From assembly GCA_030654695.1 (NCBI GenBank), contig JAURWY010000034.1, positions 310,001-374,000 on the forward strand: 64,000 nucleotides of DNA, read 5' to 3'. Source of the stretch: Polaromonas sp. Lineage in GTDB: Bacteria; Pseudomonadota; Gammaproteobacteria; Burkholderiales; Burkholderiaceae_C. Under the pieces are notes generated by a model. The model made no database searches. It was not told the origin of the DNA and saw only the letters and a list, made by a program, of their open reading frames with translations. Below, in pieces: positions 28,149 to 37,971 of this stretch. Every line of letters begins with the position of its first letter. Position 1 is the first letter of the stretch. The translations under genes were made by a program, and so were the position numbers.

Positions 28149-30767
28149 TCAGACTGGACTGGCCTCGTCCTTCAGCGCCTCACCAAAGCTGAAGACACCC
28201 GGGTCGCGGATCGGGTCGACGTCCACCGGGATCGTGCTCTTGGGCGGAAAGCGCCCTTCGAGCAACAGCTTGCTCAGCGGGTTTTCAATCCGCTGCTGAA
28301 TCGCGCGCTTCAGGGGCCGCGCGCCAAACACGGGGTCAAAACCCACCTTGGCCAACTCGGCAATGGCTGCTTCCGAGACGTCCATCGTCAAGTCCATCTT
28401 CTGCAGACGGGCCATCAACACTTTGAGTTGGATGCGGGCTATCGACTCGATGTTGCTGGCGTCGAGGGCGTGGAAGACCACGGTCTCGTCGATGCGATTC
28501 AAAAACTCGGGCCGGAAGTAGTTCTTCAACTCGTCGGTCACGGCGTCTTTGATGTCCTCATACGGCTGACCGACCATCGACTGGATGATCGGCGAGCCAA
28601 TGTTGCTGGTCATCACGATCACGGTGTTTTTGAAGTCGACGGTACGGCCTTGACCGTCGGTCAAACGGCCGTCGTCGAGCACTTGCAGCAAGACGTTGAA
28701 AACGTCCGGATGGGCTTTCTCAACCTCGTCGAGTAACAGCACGCTGTAAGGCTTGCGGCGCACGGCCTCGGTTAAGTAGCCGCCTTCTTCGTAACCGACA
28801 TAACCGGGTGGCGCGCCGATCAAACGAGCCACCGAATGTTTCTCCATGAACTCGCTCATGTCGACGCGAATCAGGTGGTCTTCGCTGTCAAACAAGAAAC
28901 CGGCCAGCGCCTTGCAGAGCTCGGTCTTGCCAACGCCAGTCGGGCCGAGGAACAGGAAAGAACCGGTGGGGCGGTTCGGGTCACTCAGACCCGAACGTGA
29001 ACGGCGAATGGCGTTGGCGACAGCGCCAATGGCTTCGTTCTGACCGACCACGCGCTCATGCAATTTGCCTTCCATTTGCAGCAATTTGTCGCGCTCACCC
29101 TGCAACATTTTGGCCACCGGAATACCCGTGGCGCGGCTCACCACTTCGGCGATTTCTTCAGCCCCGACTTGCGTGCGCAGCAGCCGGGGTGCGTTGGTCG
29201 CGCCCTTCTGCTCTTCGTGATCTTTGGCGGCTTTCAGGCGTTTTTCAAGTTCGGGCAGCTTGCCGTATTGCAACTCAGCGACTTTGTTGAAGTCACCTTT
29301 GCGCTTTAGTTCTTCGATTTGAAAGCGCGTCTTTTCGATCTCTTCCATGACGTCTTTGGAGCCCAAGGCTTGCGCCTTTTCGGCTTGCCAGATTTCGTCA
29401 AAGTCGGAGATTTCCTTTTGCAGCTTGACGATTTCTTCTTCAATCAAACTGAAGCGCTTTTGCGAGGACTCATCTTTTTCACGGCGCACGGCTTCGCGCT
29501 CGATTTGCAGCTGAATCAGCCGGCGGTCTAGCTTATCCATGACCTCGGGCTTAGAGTCCATCTCGATCTTGATCTTGGCGGCAGCTTCGTCGATCAGGTC
29601 AATCGCCTTGTCAGGTAAAAATCGGTCTGTGATGTAGCGGTGGCTGAGCTCAGCCGCCGCCACAATGGCCGGGTCGGTGATCTGCACGCCATGGTGAACT
29701 TCGTACTTCTCCTGCAGTCCGCGCAGAATAGCAATCGTCGCTTCCACCGTCGGCTCGCCGACCAATATCTTTTGGAAACGACGCTCCAAGGCGGCGTCTT
29801 TTTCAATGTATTTGCGGTATTCGTCGAGCGTTGTGGCGCCGACGCAATGCAGCTCGCCGCGCGCCAAAGCGGGCTTGAGCATGTTGCCAGCGTCCATCGC
29901 GCCTTCGCCCTTGCCAGCACCGACCATGGTGTGCAGCTCGTCAATGAAAACGATGGTCTGGCCTTCGTCTTTGGCCAGTTCTTTGAGCACGGTTTTCAGG
30001 CGTTCTTCAAACTCACCGCGAAACTTGGCACCCGCCAACAGCGCAGCCATGTCGAGAGACAGCACACGCTTGCCCTTGAGCGAATCCGGCACTTCGCCGG
30101 CAACGATGCGCTGCGCCAAGCCTTCGACAATCGCGGTCTTGCCAACACCCGGCTCACCGATCAGCACCGGGTTGTTTTTAGTCCGGCGTTGCAGCACTTG
30201 AATGGCCCGGCGGATTTCGTCGTCGCGGCCAATCACCGGGTCGAGCTTGCCCATACGGGCGCGCTCGGTCAAATCCATGGTGTATTTTTTGAGGGCTTCG
30301 CGTTGGCCCTCAGCCTCTGGGTTGTTGACAGTTTGACCGCCACGGACGGCTTCAATAGCGGCTTCCAACGACTTGCGCGTCATGCCATTGCCTTGCGCGA
30401 CCTTGCCAGCCTCACTTTTGCTGTCGGTCAAGGCCAGCAAGAAAAGCTCGCCAGCGATGAATTGATCACCGCGTTTGATGGCTTCTTTTTCAGTCGCTTG
30501 CAGTAGCTTGCCCAGCTCAGCACTGATCTGGATTTGCTCTTGACCTTGCACTTGCGGCAACTTCTTCACCGCGGCATCGGTGGCAGACTGCAGTGCCGAC
30601 ATGTTGACGCCAGCGCGCTGCAGCAAGGCTCGTGGCCCCTCTTCTTGGTGCAGCATCGCGGACAGCAAGTGCAGCGGCTCAATGTAGCCATGATCGTTGC
30701 CCAAAGCCAAGGACTGAGCGTCGCTCAAGGCCTCTTGAAACTTGGTGGTGAGTTTGTCTTGACGCAT
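28149..30767 (-). CDS. clpB: ATP-dependent disaggregase ClpB
   Basis: AAA+ disaggregase of 872 residues that works with DnaK. The start [21 protein letters not shown] is canonical. It has the Clp N-domain (1-150), AAA-1 with Walker [15 protein letters not shown], a long coiled-coil M-domain (about 400-530, Lys/Glu-rich with '[19 protein letters not shown]'), and AAA-2 with [14 protein letters not shown] and [16 protein letters not shown]. No IGF/IGL ClpP loop is apparent, separating it from ClpA. A candidate sigma-32 promoter lies just upstream. Confidence 0.97.
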   Translation of the reverse strand: MRQDKLTTKFQEALSDAQSLALGNDHGYIEPLHLLSAMLHQEEGPRALLQRAGVNMSALQSATDAAVKKLPQVQGQEQIQISAELGKLLQATEKEAIKRGDQFIAGELFLLALTDSKSEAGKVAQGNGMTRKSLEAAIEAVRGGQTVNNPEAEGQREALKKYTMDLTERARMGKLDPVIGRDDEIRRAIQVLQRRTKNNPVLIGEPGVGKTAIVEGLAQRIVAGEVPDSLKGKRVLSLDMAALLAGAKFRGEFEERLKTVLKELAKDEGQTIVFIDELHTMVGAGKGEGAMDAGNMLKPALARGELHCVGATTLDEYRKYIEKDAALERRFQKILVGEPTVEATIAILRGLQEKYEVHHGVQITDPAIVAAAELSHRYITDRFLPDKAIDLIDEAAAKIKIEMDSKPEVMDKLDRRLIQLQIEREAVRREKDESSQKRFSLIEEEIVKLQKEISDFDEIWQAEKAQALGSKDVMEEIEKTRFQIEELKRKGDFNKVAELQYGKLPELEKRLKAAKDHEEQKGATNAPRLLRTQVGAEEIAEVVSRATGIPVAKMLQGERDKLLQMEGKLHERVVGQNEAIGAVANAIRRSRSGLSDPNRPTGSFLFLGPTGVGKTELCKALAGFLFDSEDHLIRVDMSEFMEKHSVARLIGAPPGYVGYEEGGYLTEAVRRKPYSVLLLDEVEKAHPDVFNVLLQVLDDGRLTDGQGRTVDFKNTVIVMTSNIGSPIIQSMVGQPYEDIKDAVTDELKNYFRPEFLNRIDETVVFHALDASNIESIARIQLKVLMARLQKMDLTMDVSEAAIAELAKVGFDPVFGARPLKRAIQQRIENPLSKLLLEGRFPPKSTIPVDVDPIRDPGVFSFGEALKDEASPV

Positions 30768-30793
30768 GCTGACTCCGAAAAATTAGTATGTCT

Positions 30794-30826
30794 ATCTGTG
30801 GGGGCTTTGTTATTTTTTCAATAGCT
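30794..30826 (-). promoter_or_regulatory. Candidate heat-shock (RpoH) promoter of clpB
   Basis: On the minus strand the text TATTGAAA, 12-13 bases, then CCCCCACAGAT lies about 30-55 bases upstream of the clpB ATG. It resembles the sigma-32 consensus CTTGAAA ... CCCCATNT with deviations at the -10. ClpB is RpoH-controlled in many proteobacteria, so the position is sensible, but this is a pattern match by eye. Confidence 0.45.
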
Positions 30827-30884
30827 CACAACTGAAAACGTAACAGTCGCGCTTTAAGGTCGAGCTTGACCCTAAAATTCACCC

Positions 30885-31478
30885 ATGAATATCCACCAGG
30901 TTTGCGTTAGCTACAGCCATGAGCACGACCGCTTTTTGGTACGCATCAACACCCGTAGCGATGAAGAAGTCCGGCTGTGGTTCACGCGCCGCTTGACCTT
31001 GGCTCTGCTACCGCTGCTTGAAAAAGCTTCGGCCGAACAAATCACACGCCAAGTCAGTCCGCCGAACCTCGCCGCATCGCTGACCGAGCAGCGGCGTCAA
31101 CTGCTGGAGAACTTTCAGCAAGAGGCCGCCAGCTACAACAGTGACTTTCAAACGCCTTACCGCGAAAAGATCGCGTCACTCCCGCTGGGCCCCGAGCCAC
31201 TCTTAGTGACTGAAGTCAAGATGACACCGCTGGCAGATGCCGAACTTGAACTCAATATCTTTGAAAAAATCGATGAAAAAACGCGCAGTTTTCACATCAA
31301 GTTAGATGCGCAGTTGACCCGCGGCTTTGTGTCCTTGCTGAACCAAGCCTTGACCACCTCCCATTGGCTGGAGACTGAGATCGGCGTGGCGGTCAAAATC
31401 AATGCAGGCAAGGCCACGCCAGACAGTGAGGCCATGTCACTGTCGCCCGACCACGAAAAGCCACGCTACTTGAACTAA
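30885..31478 (+). CDS. Conserved hypothetical protein
   Basis: A 197-residue soluble protein, no signal peptide or membrane helix. It mixes short beta-like stretches (VCVSYSHEHDRFLVRINT; FHIKLDAQLTRGFVSLLNQAL) with a basic helical segment (FTRRLTLALLPLLEK). The frame carries typical coding composition, and the ATG sits after a plausible promoter region opposite clpB. I do not recognise a domain. Its 3' end overlaps the convergent FAD monooxygenase gene by four bases. Confidence 0.7.
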   Translation: MNIHQVCVSYSHEHDRFLVRINTRSDEEVRLWFTRRLTLALLPLLEKASAEQITRQVSPPNLAASLTEQRRQLLENFQQEAASYNSDFQTPYREKIASLPLGPEPLLVTEVKMTPLADAELELNIFEKIDEKTRSFHIKLDAQLTRGFVSLLNQALTTSHWLETEIGVAVKINAGKATPDSEAMSLSPDHEKPRYLN

Positions 31479-32743
31479 GACTTCAGCGGTTCAAGCGCAA
31501 ATCCAGCCACTTGTTTGTAGTGCTCGGAAATAGCCCGTAACTCGTCTTGACTGATCAAATCGTCGATGTTTGCAAACGGTTTGCCACCACTGAGTTCGTC
31601 GGCTTTCATGATGATGAAGTCCGGCGGTGTGGCGCGATTGGTCAGGACAATTTTGGCGGTCGGCGCGAGACGCAGGGTTTCATAGGTTTTAAGCGCCACC
31701 TGCGGGTCGCTTGCTTTGGACAGCTCATCAGCCAGTGTGCGAGCGTCAATCAAGGCCTGTGCCGAGCCGTTGGAACCGCGCGGGTACATCGGGTGGGCCG
31801 CGTCACCCATGAAGGTGATGCGTCCAAAAGTCCATTGCGACACCGGATCTTTGTCGACCATCGGGTATTCAAGTATTTGCTCAGCATTGGCAATCAGCGC
31901 AGGCACATCGAGCCAGTCAAATTTCCAATCCTTGAAAATATCCACGAAATCTGCCGCCTTGCCTGACTGGTTCCAGTCGTTCATGACGGCCGCGTCACGC
32001 TGAATTTCGGCCATCCAGTTGATGAGTTGATTGCCATCGGCATCGATGTTGTCGACGATGGGGTAAATCACCATCTTGCCGGTCTCGATAGAGCCGACGC
32101 GCATGTAACTCTTACCAGTCAAAATGGGCTTGTGCTTGGTCACGCCGCGCCATGTATTGATACCCGAGAAAGCCATTTTCTCGTCTGGGTAAAACTGCTT
32201 GCGAATGGCCGAGTTGATGCCGTCACAAGCCACCACCACGTCAGCGCGCACCGAGGGCCGAGCAGTGCCTGTAGCGGGATCAACAAAATGAACCGTTGCA
32301 CCGGCATCGTCTTGGTCAACGCCCACACAGCGATGACCGGTATGGATGTGCTCCGCACCGATCTGCGCCACGGTTTCGTCAAACAAGATACGGTGCAACT
32401 TGCCCCGATGTATGCCGACCTCGGGCACGGCATAGCCGGCATGCCGTCCGCGTGGTTCACTGTAAATGAACTGCCCGTAGCGGTTGAAGAAAACACTCTC
32501 AAGGTTTTCAATACCCGCCGCCTCCAGCTTGTCCTGCACGCCCAGTGCAGCCAGTTCACGCATGCCGTGCGGCAACAGCGTGATACCGACACCGAGCTCT
32601 TTGATCTCGGGGACGGACTCGTAGACCTCGCAGCTCAAGCCCTTGCGCTTAAGGCCCAACGCCAACGCAAGGCCTGCGATGCCGCCGCCAACAATGGCTA
32701 TATTGATATTTTTTGAATCGCTGCGGATTGGCTGTGTGTCCAT
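31475..32743 (-). CDS. FAD-dependent aromatic-ring monooxygenase (UbiH/PhzS/salicylate-hydroxylase-like)
   Basis: Flavoprotein monooxygenase of 422 residues. The dinucleotide-binding loop IAIVGGGIAGLALALGLKRKG (GGGIAG at 19-24) and the second FAD motif GDAAHPMYPRGSNGSAQALIDA are both present, with the intermediate DG motif in VVACDGINSAIRK. This family hydroxylates phenols and aromatic acids with NAD(P)H and O2. It is the last gene of a minus-strand set with two Bug proteins, a LigW-type decarboxylase and a TPP enzyme. The substrate is unknown; an aromatic carboxylate or its decarboxylated phenol is the natural guess from neighbours. Confidence 0.85.
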   Translation of the reverse strand: MDTQPIRSDSKNINIAIVGGGIAGLALALGLKRKGLSCEVYESVPEIKELGVGITLLPHGMRELAALGVQDKLEAAGIENLESVFFNRYGQFIYSEPRGRHAGYAVPEVGIHRGKLHRILFDETVAQIGAEHIHTGHRCVGVDQDDAGATVHFVDPATGTARPSVRADVVVACDGINSAIRKQFYPDEKMAFSGINTWRGVTKHKPILTGKSYMRVGSIETGKMVIYPIVDNIDADGNQLINWMAEIQRDAAVMNDWNQSGKAADFVDIFKDWKFDWLDVPALIANAEQILEYPMVDKDPVSQWTFGRITFMGDAAHPMYPRGSNGSAQALIDARTLADELSKASDPQVALKTYETLRLAPTAKIVLTNRATPPDFIIMKADELSGGKPFANIDDLISQDELRAISEHYKQVAGFALEPLKS

Positions 32744-32818
32744 CGTCTACTCCAGTTTAGATCGTTAGCATACACACAATCCAACCGTTTTTTCAGCCAT
32801 CCTAACAATATCAATCTC

Positions 32819-33799
32819 TCATTCAGCCGTGATCGCGTTGCGCTTGATAACAGCTCCCCAGCGAACGTAATCCTGTTTGACCGTGTTGGTGAGATCCGCT
32901 GGCGTCGAAGACTCAGCATCCAAACCAGCCTTGGCCAACACGGAACGCACATCGGGCAACTTCATGATGGCGGCGATCTCAGTATTCAGGCGATTGATGA
33001 CGGGTGCAGGCGTCCGGTTGGGCGCAAAAAACGCGTACCACATGTCAACGTTCACCTCTTTCACACCCAGCTCCTGAAAGGTTGCCACAGTGGGGGCTAC
33101 CGGATTACGGGCGGGGCCGCCAACCGCCAGTGCAGTCAGTTTTCCACTGCTGACAAAACCCTGAGCCACATGAATAGGCAAAAAGCCGACCATCAATTCA
33201 CCGCCCAGCAAATCAGCGACATAACCGGCAGTCCCTTTGTAAGGGACATGCAGCATGGTCAGCTGGGTCTTGCTTTTCAGCAATTCCATGGCCATGTGGT
33301 GTGGGGTACCAATGCCGGGCGAGCCAAAAGTCACATCCCCAGGCTTGGCTTTCGCCTTGGCGATGAACTCTTGAAGGGACTTGATACCGGTCTTTGGATT
33401 GGCGACCAGCATCAAGGTCCCGTAGGCCGCCATGGAGACAGGAGAAAAGTCGTTGACTGGGTCAAAGGGCACGTTCTTGTAAAGCTGAGAAGCCATCAAC
33501 ATGGTGTTGGCGCCCATCAACAAGGTGTAGCCATCGGGTGTTGCCTTGGCCACGTTGTCGGCGCCAATATTGCCACTGGCACCAGGCGTATTTTGAACAA
33601 TCACGGGCTGGCCTAGGCGTTCACTGAGCTTGGGCGAGACCGTGCGTGCAATCGTGTCCATGCCGGTGCCAGGCGTGAATGGAACGATGATTTTGATGGT
33701 CTGGCCTGGCCATGTCTGAGCTTGGACGGTGGCTTGGGAAAAACAAAATATGGCGGCTGGTAGGCAGCCTAGAAAAATGCGAAATCGTGAGATGTTCAT
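32819..33799 (-). CDS. Bug/TctC-type periplasmic substrate-binding protein (first of three)
   Basis: Periplasmic solute receptor of 326 residues with a signal peptide (LGCLPAAIFCFSQATVQA) and the Bug fold. Family signatures seen: WPGQTIKIIVPFTPGTGMDTIAR, VIVQNTPGASGNIGADNVAKATPDGYTLLMG, VPYKGTAGYVADLLGGELMVGFLP. Bug proteins bind small carboxylates and some other organic acids. No TctA/TctB permease genes lie nearby, as is common for these expanded families. It is placed between the FAD monooxygenase and the decarboxylase and is probably co-transcribed. The ligand is unknown. Confidence 0.85.
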   Translation of the reverse strand: MNISRFRIFLGCLPAAIFCFSQATVQAQTWPGQTIKIIVPFTPGTGMDTIARTVSPKLSERLGQPVIVQNTPGASGNIGADNVAKATPDGYTLLMGANTMLMASQLYKNVPFDPVNDFSPVSMAAYGTLMLVANPKTGIKSLQEFIAKAKAKPGDVTFGSPGIGTPHHMAMELLKSKTQLTMLHVPYKGTAGYVADLLGGELMVGFLPIHVAQGFVSSGKLTALAVGGPARNPVAPTVATFQELGVKEVNVDMWYAFFAPNRTPAPVINRLNTEIAAIMKLPDVRSVLAKAGLDAESSTPADLTNTVKQDYVRWGAVIKRNAITAE

Positions 33800-33897
33800 G
33801 GTGTTCCCCGTCTAAAAATTAGTGACATTCTTATGCTTTCAGCCTAACCGGCCAGCTCGCGTCCGGTCGCTGAATGCAGTTCAGCGCTGCTTCAGAT

Positions 33898-34959
33898 TCA
33901 GCGAATTTTGAAAACCGTTTCTGCATTTGTCTGAAAGAATTTTTTCTTATCTTCAGCGCTCATGGTCATGTTATCCAGCGCAATGACCTCGTCAACCTGA
34001 TATTGATAGGGGTAATCCATGGCATACAGAACGCGATCAACACCGACCACCTGCTGTGCAAATTTAATCGCTGGCTCCCATGCCACACCGCTGTTGGTGA
34101 TGTAGAAGTTCTCGCGCAGGTAGTCGCTTGGCTTCTTCTTGATCGGTTTCATGCTGTCGTAGCGCTGTGAAGCCACGGTCGCACGGTGCATGTAGTCAAA
34201 GCGATACATCCAGTACGGTAGCGCCTCGCCCATGTGACCGATGATCATCTTGAGTTTCGGGAAACGGTCAAACACACCGGCGGTGATGATGCGCATCGCA
34301 TGCAGACCGGTCTCCACACCAAAGCCGTAAATCGCACCGTCGAGGCCGCACTCTTGGAACGGCTGAAGCATGTTCTTAGGGAGCGAATTAGGGTGCAGGT
34401 AAATGGGCGTGTCGTGCGCTTCAGCAGCGGCAAAAATGTCCCAGAATTTAGGGTCGGACAAATACTCGCCCTGAGTGTGCGAGTTGATGACAACCGAGTG
34501 AATGCCAAGTTTGTTGACACCGCGCTCAATCTCCTTGGCTGCAGCTTGAGGGTCTTGTGGCGCAACCGTCAGCATGCCAACGAAACGCGTCGGGTGCCGG
34601 CGAATGGCATCAGCCAGATAATCATTGGCGACTTGGGCATACGCCACGGCGTCAGCCTTCTCCATCACTTGAACGCCGGGCGAAGTGAGCGCGAGAACCT
34701 GCTTGTCAATGCCGCACTCGTCCATGTGCTGGATACGCAACTGGTCCATGTCGGTCAGGCAGCGAATGATGTGTTGCGCCCGTGCGCTGGGGCTGCTCAT
34801 GTAAAAGCCCATCAAACCTCTGAAGCCAGGATCGGCATCCCCTTTTTCAAGAATTTTCTTGTAAATGTCGAGCATTTCAGGCGGTGCGAAGGCTTCTTCA
34901 GTGGCGATACGCTGGTAGGCGCTGGATTTAGGATGCATTTTTTTCTCTGGTGAATTCAT
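33898..34959 (-). CDS. LigW-type amidohydrolase-2 family aromatic carboxylate decarboxylase
   Basis: Protein of 353 residues in the amidohydrolase-2/ACMSD superfamily. It closely resembles 5-carboxyvanillate decarboxylase LigW: RIATEEAF near the N-terminus, ALTSPGVQ, INSHTQGEYL, LHPNS, GHMGEALPYWMYRFDYMH, ITNSGVAWEPAIKF and YAMDYPYQY. Likely Mn2+ ligands or acid/base residues are E21, H189, H242 and D315, which align with the LigW active-site residues as I recall them. The reaction would be a nonoxidative decarboxylation of an ortho-hydroxylated aromatic acid. The start is uncertain: ATG 34959 is used, but an ATG at 34938 with an AGAGA-type ribosome site gives a shorter N-terminus. LigW relatives acting on dihydroxybenzoates are also possible. 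Confidence 0.82.
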   Translation of the reverse strand: MNSPEKKMHPKSSAYQRIATEEAFAPPEMLDIYKKILEKGDADPGFRGLMGFYMSSPSARAQHIIRCLTDMDQLRIQHMDECGIDKQVLALTSPGVQVMEKADAVAYAQVANDYLADAIRRHPTRFVGMLTVAPQDPQAAAKEIERGVNKLGIHSVVINSHTQGEYLSDPKFWDIFAAAEAHDTPIYLHPNSLPKNMLQPFQECGLDGAIYGFGVETGLHAMRIITAGVFDRFPKLKMIIGHMGEALPYWMYRFDYMHRATVASQRYDSMKPIKKKPSDYLRENFYITNSGVAWEPAIKFAQQVVGVDRVLYAMDYPYQYQVDEVIALDNMTMSAEDKKKFFQTNAETVFKIR

Positions 34960-35011
34960 GAAAACGGGCTTGGTGAAATAACGTGAAGCTGCTGTTGGTA
35001 TTTGTCGCGAT

Positions 35012-35980
35012 TTAATTGACCTTGATGTTGTTGTCGATGGCCAGTTGACGCCACACAGGAATTTCAGAAGCAATAATTTTGGAAAACTCTTCCGATGTGT
35101 TGCTCATCGGGATCACGGACATCCCGGTCATTTTTTTCTGTACGTCCGGCATGGCTACCACTTTGGCAACACCGTCTTGCAGCGTCTTGATGATCTCTGC
35201 GGGCGTGCCTGCTGGTGCGAGCAAACCGATCCAAAGAGAAGCCTTCAGGTCAACGCCGAGTTCAGTCAACGTTGGAACGTTGGGGTAGTCCTTCATCCGT
35301 GTGGCCGACGTGACAGCCAACGCTTTAATGCGGCCGCTCTGCATGCCGATGAAAGCCGGACCCGCATCGGCCAGCGTCATCGTCACGTCGCCAGCCATGA
35401 CCGCGGTGACGGAATCGTTGGCGCCCTTGTAGGGAATATGCGTGAATTTGGCACCCGTTTTTTTATTGAACAACTCGGTGATCAACTGGAACGATGCAGA
35501 GCTGGCGCCATAGTTGGACTTGTCGGGATTTTGCTGCGACTGACTGACCAGTTCTTGCACCGACTTGGCTGGATTTTTAATGTTCACAAGCAACACTAAC
35601 GGTGAGTCGCTGACAAACGAAATAGGCGTGAAGTCCTGCGGGGTGTAGGGCAGCTTGGCGTAGATCGCATGGTTAAAAATCATCGGGCCGGGCGCACCCA
35701 TCATCAGCGTGTAACCATCGGCTTTGGCTTTAGCAACATAGGCGCTGGCGACAATGGCCCCCACGCTGGGGCGGTTTTCAACCATCACCGGTTGCCCGAG
35801 CACGGCGGGTAATTTTTCCGACAAGATGCGGGCCATGGCGTCGACACCGCCGCCAGCGGAATAGCCCACCACGATGGTCACAGGTTTGGTTGGGTAGTCG
35901 GCCGCAGTGGCTGCGAGCGGTAAAGATGTCAATGCAGCCAGCACAAGATAGGCCAGTTGCGTTGTATGTTTGATCAGCAT
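35012..35980 (-). CDS. Bug/TctC-type periplasmic substrate-binding protein (second of three)
   Basis: Protein of 322 residues with a clear signal peptide (LAYLVLAALTSLPLAATAA) and a Bug domain: YPTKPVTIVVGYSAGGGVDAMARI, MVENRPSVGAIVASAYVAKAKADGYTLMMG, IPYKGANDSVTAVMAGDVTM. It sits between the decarboxylase (52 bases downstream) and the TPP enzyme (75 bases upstream) on the same strand. The three Bug proteins in this cluster differ enough in the binding segments to suggest either different ligands or divergence after duplication. No permease is adjacent. Confidence 0.85.
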   Translation of the reverse strand: MLIKHTTQLAYLVLAALTSLPLAATAADYPTKPVTIVVGYSAGGGVDAMARILSEKLPAVLGQPVMVENRPSVGAIVASAYVAKAKADGYTLMMGAPGPMIFNHAIYAKLPYTPQDFTPISFVSDSPLVLLVNIKNPAKSVQELVSQSQQNPDKSNYGASSASFQLITELFNKKTGAKFTHIPYKGANDSVTAVMAGDVTMTLADAGPAFIGMQSGRIKALAVTSATRMKDYPNVPTLTELGVDLKASLWIGLLAPAGTPAEIIKTLQDGVAKVVAMPDVQKKMTGMSVIPMSNTSEEFSKIIASEIPVWRQLAIDNNIKVN

Positions 35981-36055
35981 GTTTGTCTCCTGGTTAAAAC
36001 GGGTTACGTCTGACGCTCTTTGGCGCTTGATTTTTGATCTCGAACTGGCAAAAAC

Positions 36056-37804
36056 TTATTGCAGTCCGATCTGCACATTCAGCACCGCAGCCTGACCTGC
36101 GTCGACGGCTTTGAGGCAACGGGCGATGGCCGCTTCGACATCGGCAGGCTCACGGACACATTCACCATAAGCACCAAAAGCTTCAGCGACTTTTTCGAAG
36201 TGTCTGTCAGTGCCCTGAAGGCGCGCTTGGAATTCATTTGCATCCGCCGCAGCGCCATCCGGGTAAACGCGCAGCACAGCTTCTTTGACAGCTTGCCAGC
36301 CACCGTTGTCGAGGATCACCGTGAAGATCGGTAATTTGTAGCGCTGTGCAGTGGCGTAAACTGAGGTCGGTGTCGAAAAGTGAAAGCCGCCATCGCCCAC
36401 AATTTGCAAGACCCGCACCCTGGGATTTGCAAGCTTTGCACCGAGCGCCATGCCACCGCTGAAGCCCAATCCGCCGCCGGCGCCGCACAGCAGCGTCATG
36501 GGCTGGCTGCGTGGAATCTGGTTGAGCACGGCAAACGTATTGCGAATGGCCTCGTTGATGACGATGTCTTCTGGCGCCATGGCAGCGCCTAAAGCGGCAC
36601 ACACATAAGCCGCTGAAATGGCACCGGGCTTGCCGTGGTCATCAGCAGCACGCGCAATACCGGCCTTGCGTTCGCGACTGACCGGCAGCCAACTGTCGAT
36701 GCGCTGGGACACTTTTTGGTGAAAGGCTGCATCGGCTTTTTCGCGAACAATTTTGGCCACCTGCCGAAGCACGGCGCCGCAGTCGGCCTGCACCCGCATG
36801 TCCGTGGCGAAACCCCACATCGGAAAATCTTTTTTGATGGTGTCCACGTCGACGTGGATCCAGCGGGTGGCGCTGTTGGGCTGCACAAACTTCGGCAACC
36901 ATGGCACGTCCACATCCAACAGCAGGCCAACATCCGCGGCGGCTACCGCCTTAGCCGGGTCGAAGCCACCGAAGCAAGGCGACGCGCGATCGATGCTCAT
37001 GTAGCTCGGGCTGAACTCAAACACCTGTATGCCGCACAGCAGTGCGAGGTCTTCCAGTGCCGCAACGGCATCAGCCTTGCGGCCAAGATAAGAGGTTACC
37101 GCCATCGGCCTGGTGGCTGATAGCAGTTGCGCGGCAATGGCCTGCGCGCGCTCGTCGTCAATACCGCCAGCCTGAACCGCGCCGTAGCGCTCCCCGCTGT
37201 AAGGTTGAACTTTGTCATTCACCACGCTCTCGGCCAGCACTTCACGCGGTAAGGTCAGGTAGACAGGGCCTTGCGGATCGCTTTGCATCACAGAGTGACC
37301 GCGCCGCAAAACTTCTTTGGCAATCACGCCGCTGTACAAGGAGTAATCCCATTTGACATAGGGGCGCACCAGGCTGGCCATGTCGAAGGGGTCTTGCACA
37401 AAATGCACATAGTTGTCACGCGAACCTGGCAGCTCGCCGCGCAAGGTGTAGGGTGCTTTGCCGGCAATCAGCATCACCGGCAGGCGACCGCGAAACATGT
37501 TGTGCATGCCCATGGCCGCGTTGGCCGTTCCCGCGTCAACGTGCACCATGACGGCTTGGCCACGGCCCGTGGTCGCCGCGTAACCCGCGGCCATGTGGAT
37601 CGCCACGTTTTCATGCGGGCACAGCAACATAGTCGGATGCGGCCGGCCTTGCTGATCCCAGCGCGCCAACTCTTCAATGATCGACACGTGATCAGTACCG
37701 AGATTGGAGAAGACGTAGTCAATCCCCAGCTCTGTCAAACCTTCAAGAAAATAATGCGCACCGCTGTGGTGTGCAACTTGGCCGGGGGTTTGTTGTTGGC
37801 TCAT
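36056..37804 (-). CDS. Thiamine-pyrophosphate-requiring enzyme (2-keto acid decarboxylase/carboligase-like)
   Basis: Protein of 582 residues with the pyruvate oxidase/acetolactate synthase fold. The cofactor-activating glutamate lies in LCPHENVAIHMAAGYA (E65). The TPP-Mg motif is VGDGGFHFSTP (GDGGF at 470-474) with the companion asparagine in ILDNGGW near residue 500. The start MSQQQTPGQVAHHSGAHYF at 37804 is preferred over an upstream ATG at 37900, which adds a polar leader. It opens the minus-strand catabolic set and is divergent from the LysR regulator. Likely role: decarboxylation of an alpha-keto acid formed in the same pathway; not shown. Confidence 0.8.
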   Translation of the reverse strand: MSQQQTPGQVAHHSGAHYFLEGLTELGIDYVFSNLGTDHVSIIEELARWDQQGRPHPTMLLCPHENVAIHMAAGYAATTGRGQAVMVHVDAGTANAAMGMHNMFRGRLPVMLIAGKAPYTLRGELPGSRDNYVHFVQDPFDMASLVRPYVKWDYSLYSGVIAKEVLRRGHSVMQSDPQGPVYLTLPREVLAESVVNDKVQPYSGERYGAVQAGGIDDERAQAIAAQLLSATRPMAVTSYLGRKADAVAALEDLALLCGIQVFEFSPSYMSIDRASPCFGGFDPAKAVAAADVGLLLDVDVPWLPKFVQPNSATRWIHVDVDTIKKDFPMWGFATDMRVQADCGAVLRQVAKIVREKADAAFHQKVSQRIDSWLPVSRERKAGIARAADDHGKPGAISAAYVCAALGAAMAPEDIVINEAIRNTFAVLNQIPRSQPMTLLCGAGGGLGFSGGMALGAKLANPRVRVLQIVGDGGFHFSTPTSVYATAQRYKLPIFTVILDNGGWQAVKEAVLRVYPDGAAADANEFQARLQGTDRHFEKVAEAFGAYGECVREPADVEAAIARCLKAVDAGQAAVLNVQIGLQ

Positions 37805-37971
37805 GGATATGTCTCTTCGTTGTATTTTTTCGGCAAGAAGCGCTTGCTGCGATGGCGAAAACCAGTCTTTCACTTTCACACGCTCTTGCTCTGCTGTCAA
37901 TCCTAATTAACTTCGAAATGCATGACAATAGCCAATTTTTGAGTTAAACCTTTTTTAGATCGTGATGAATC

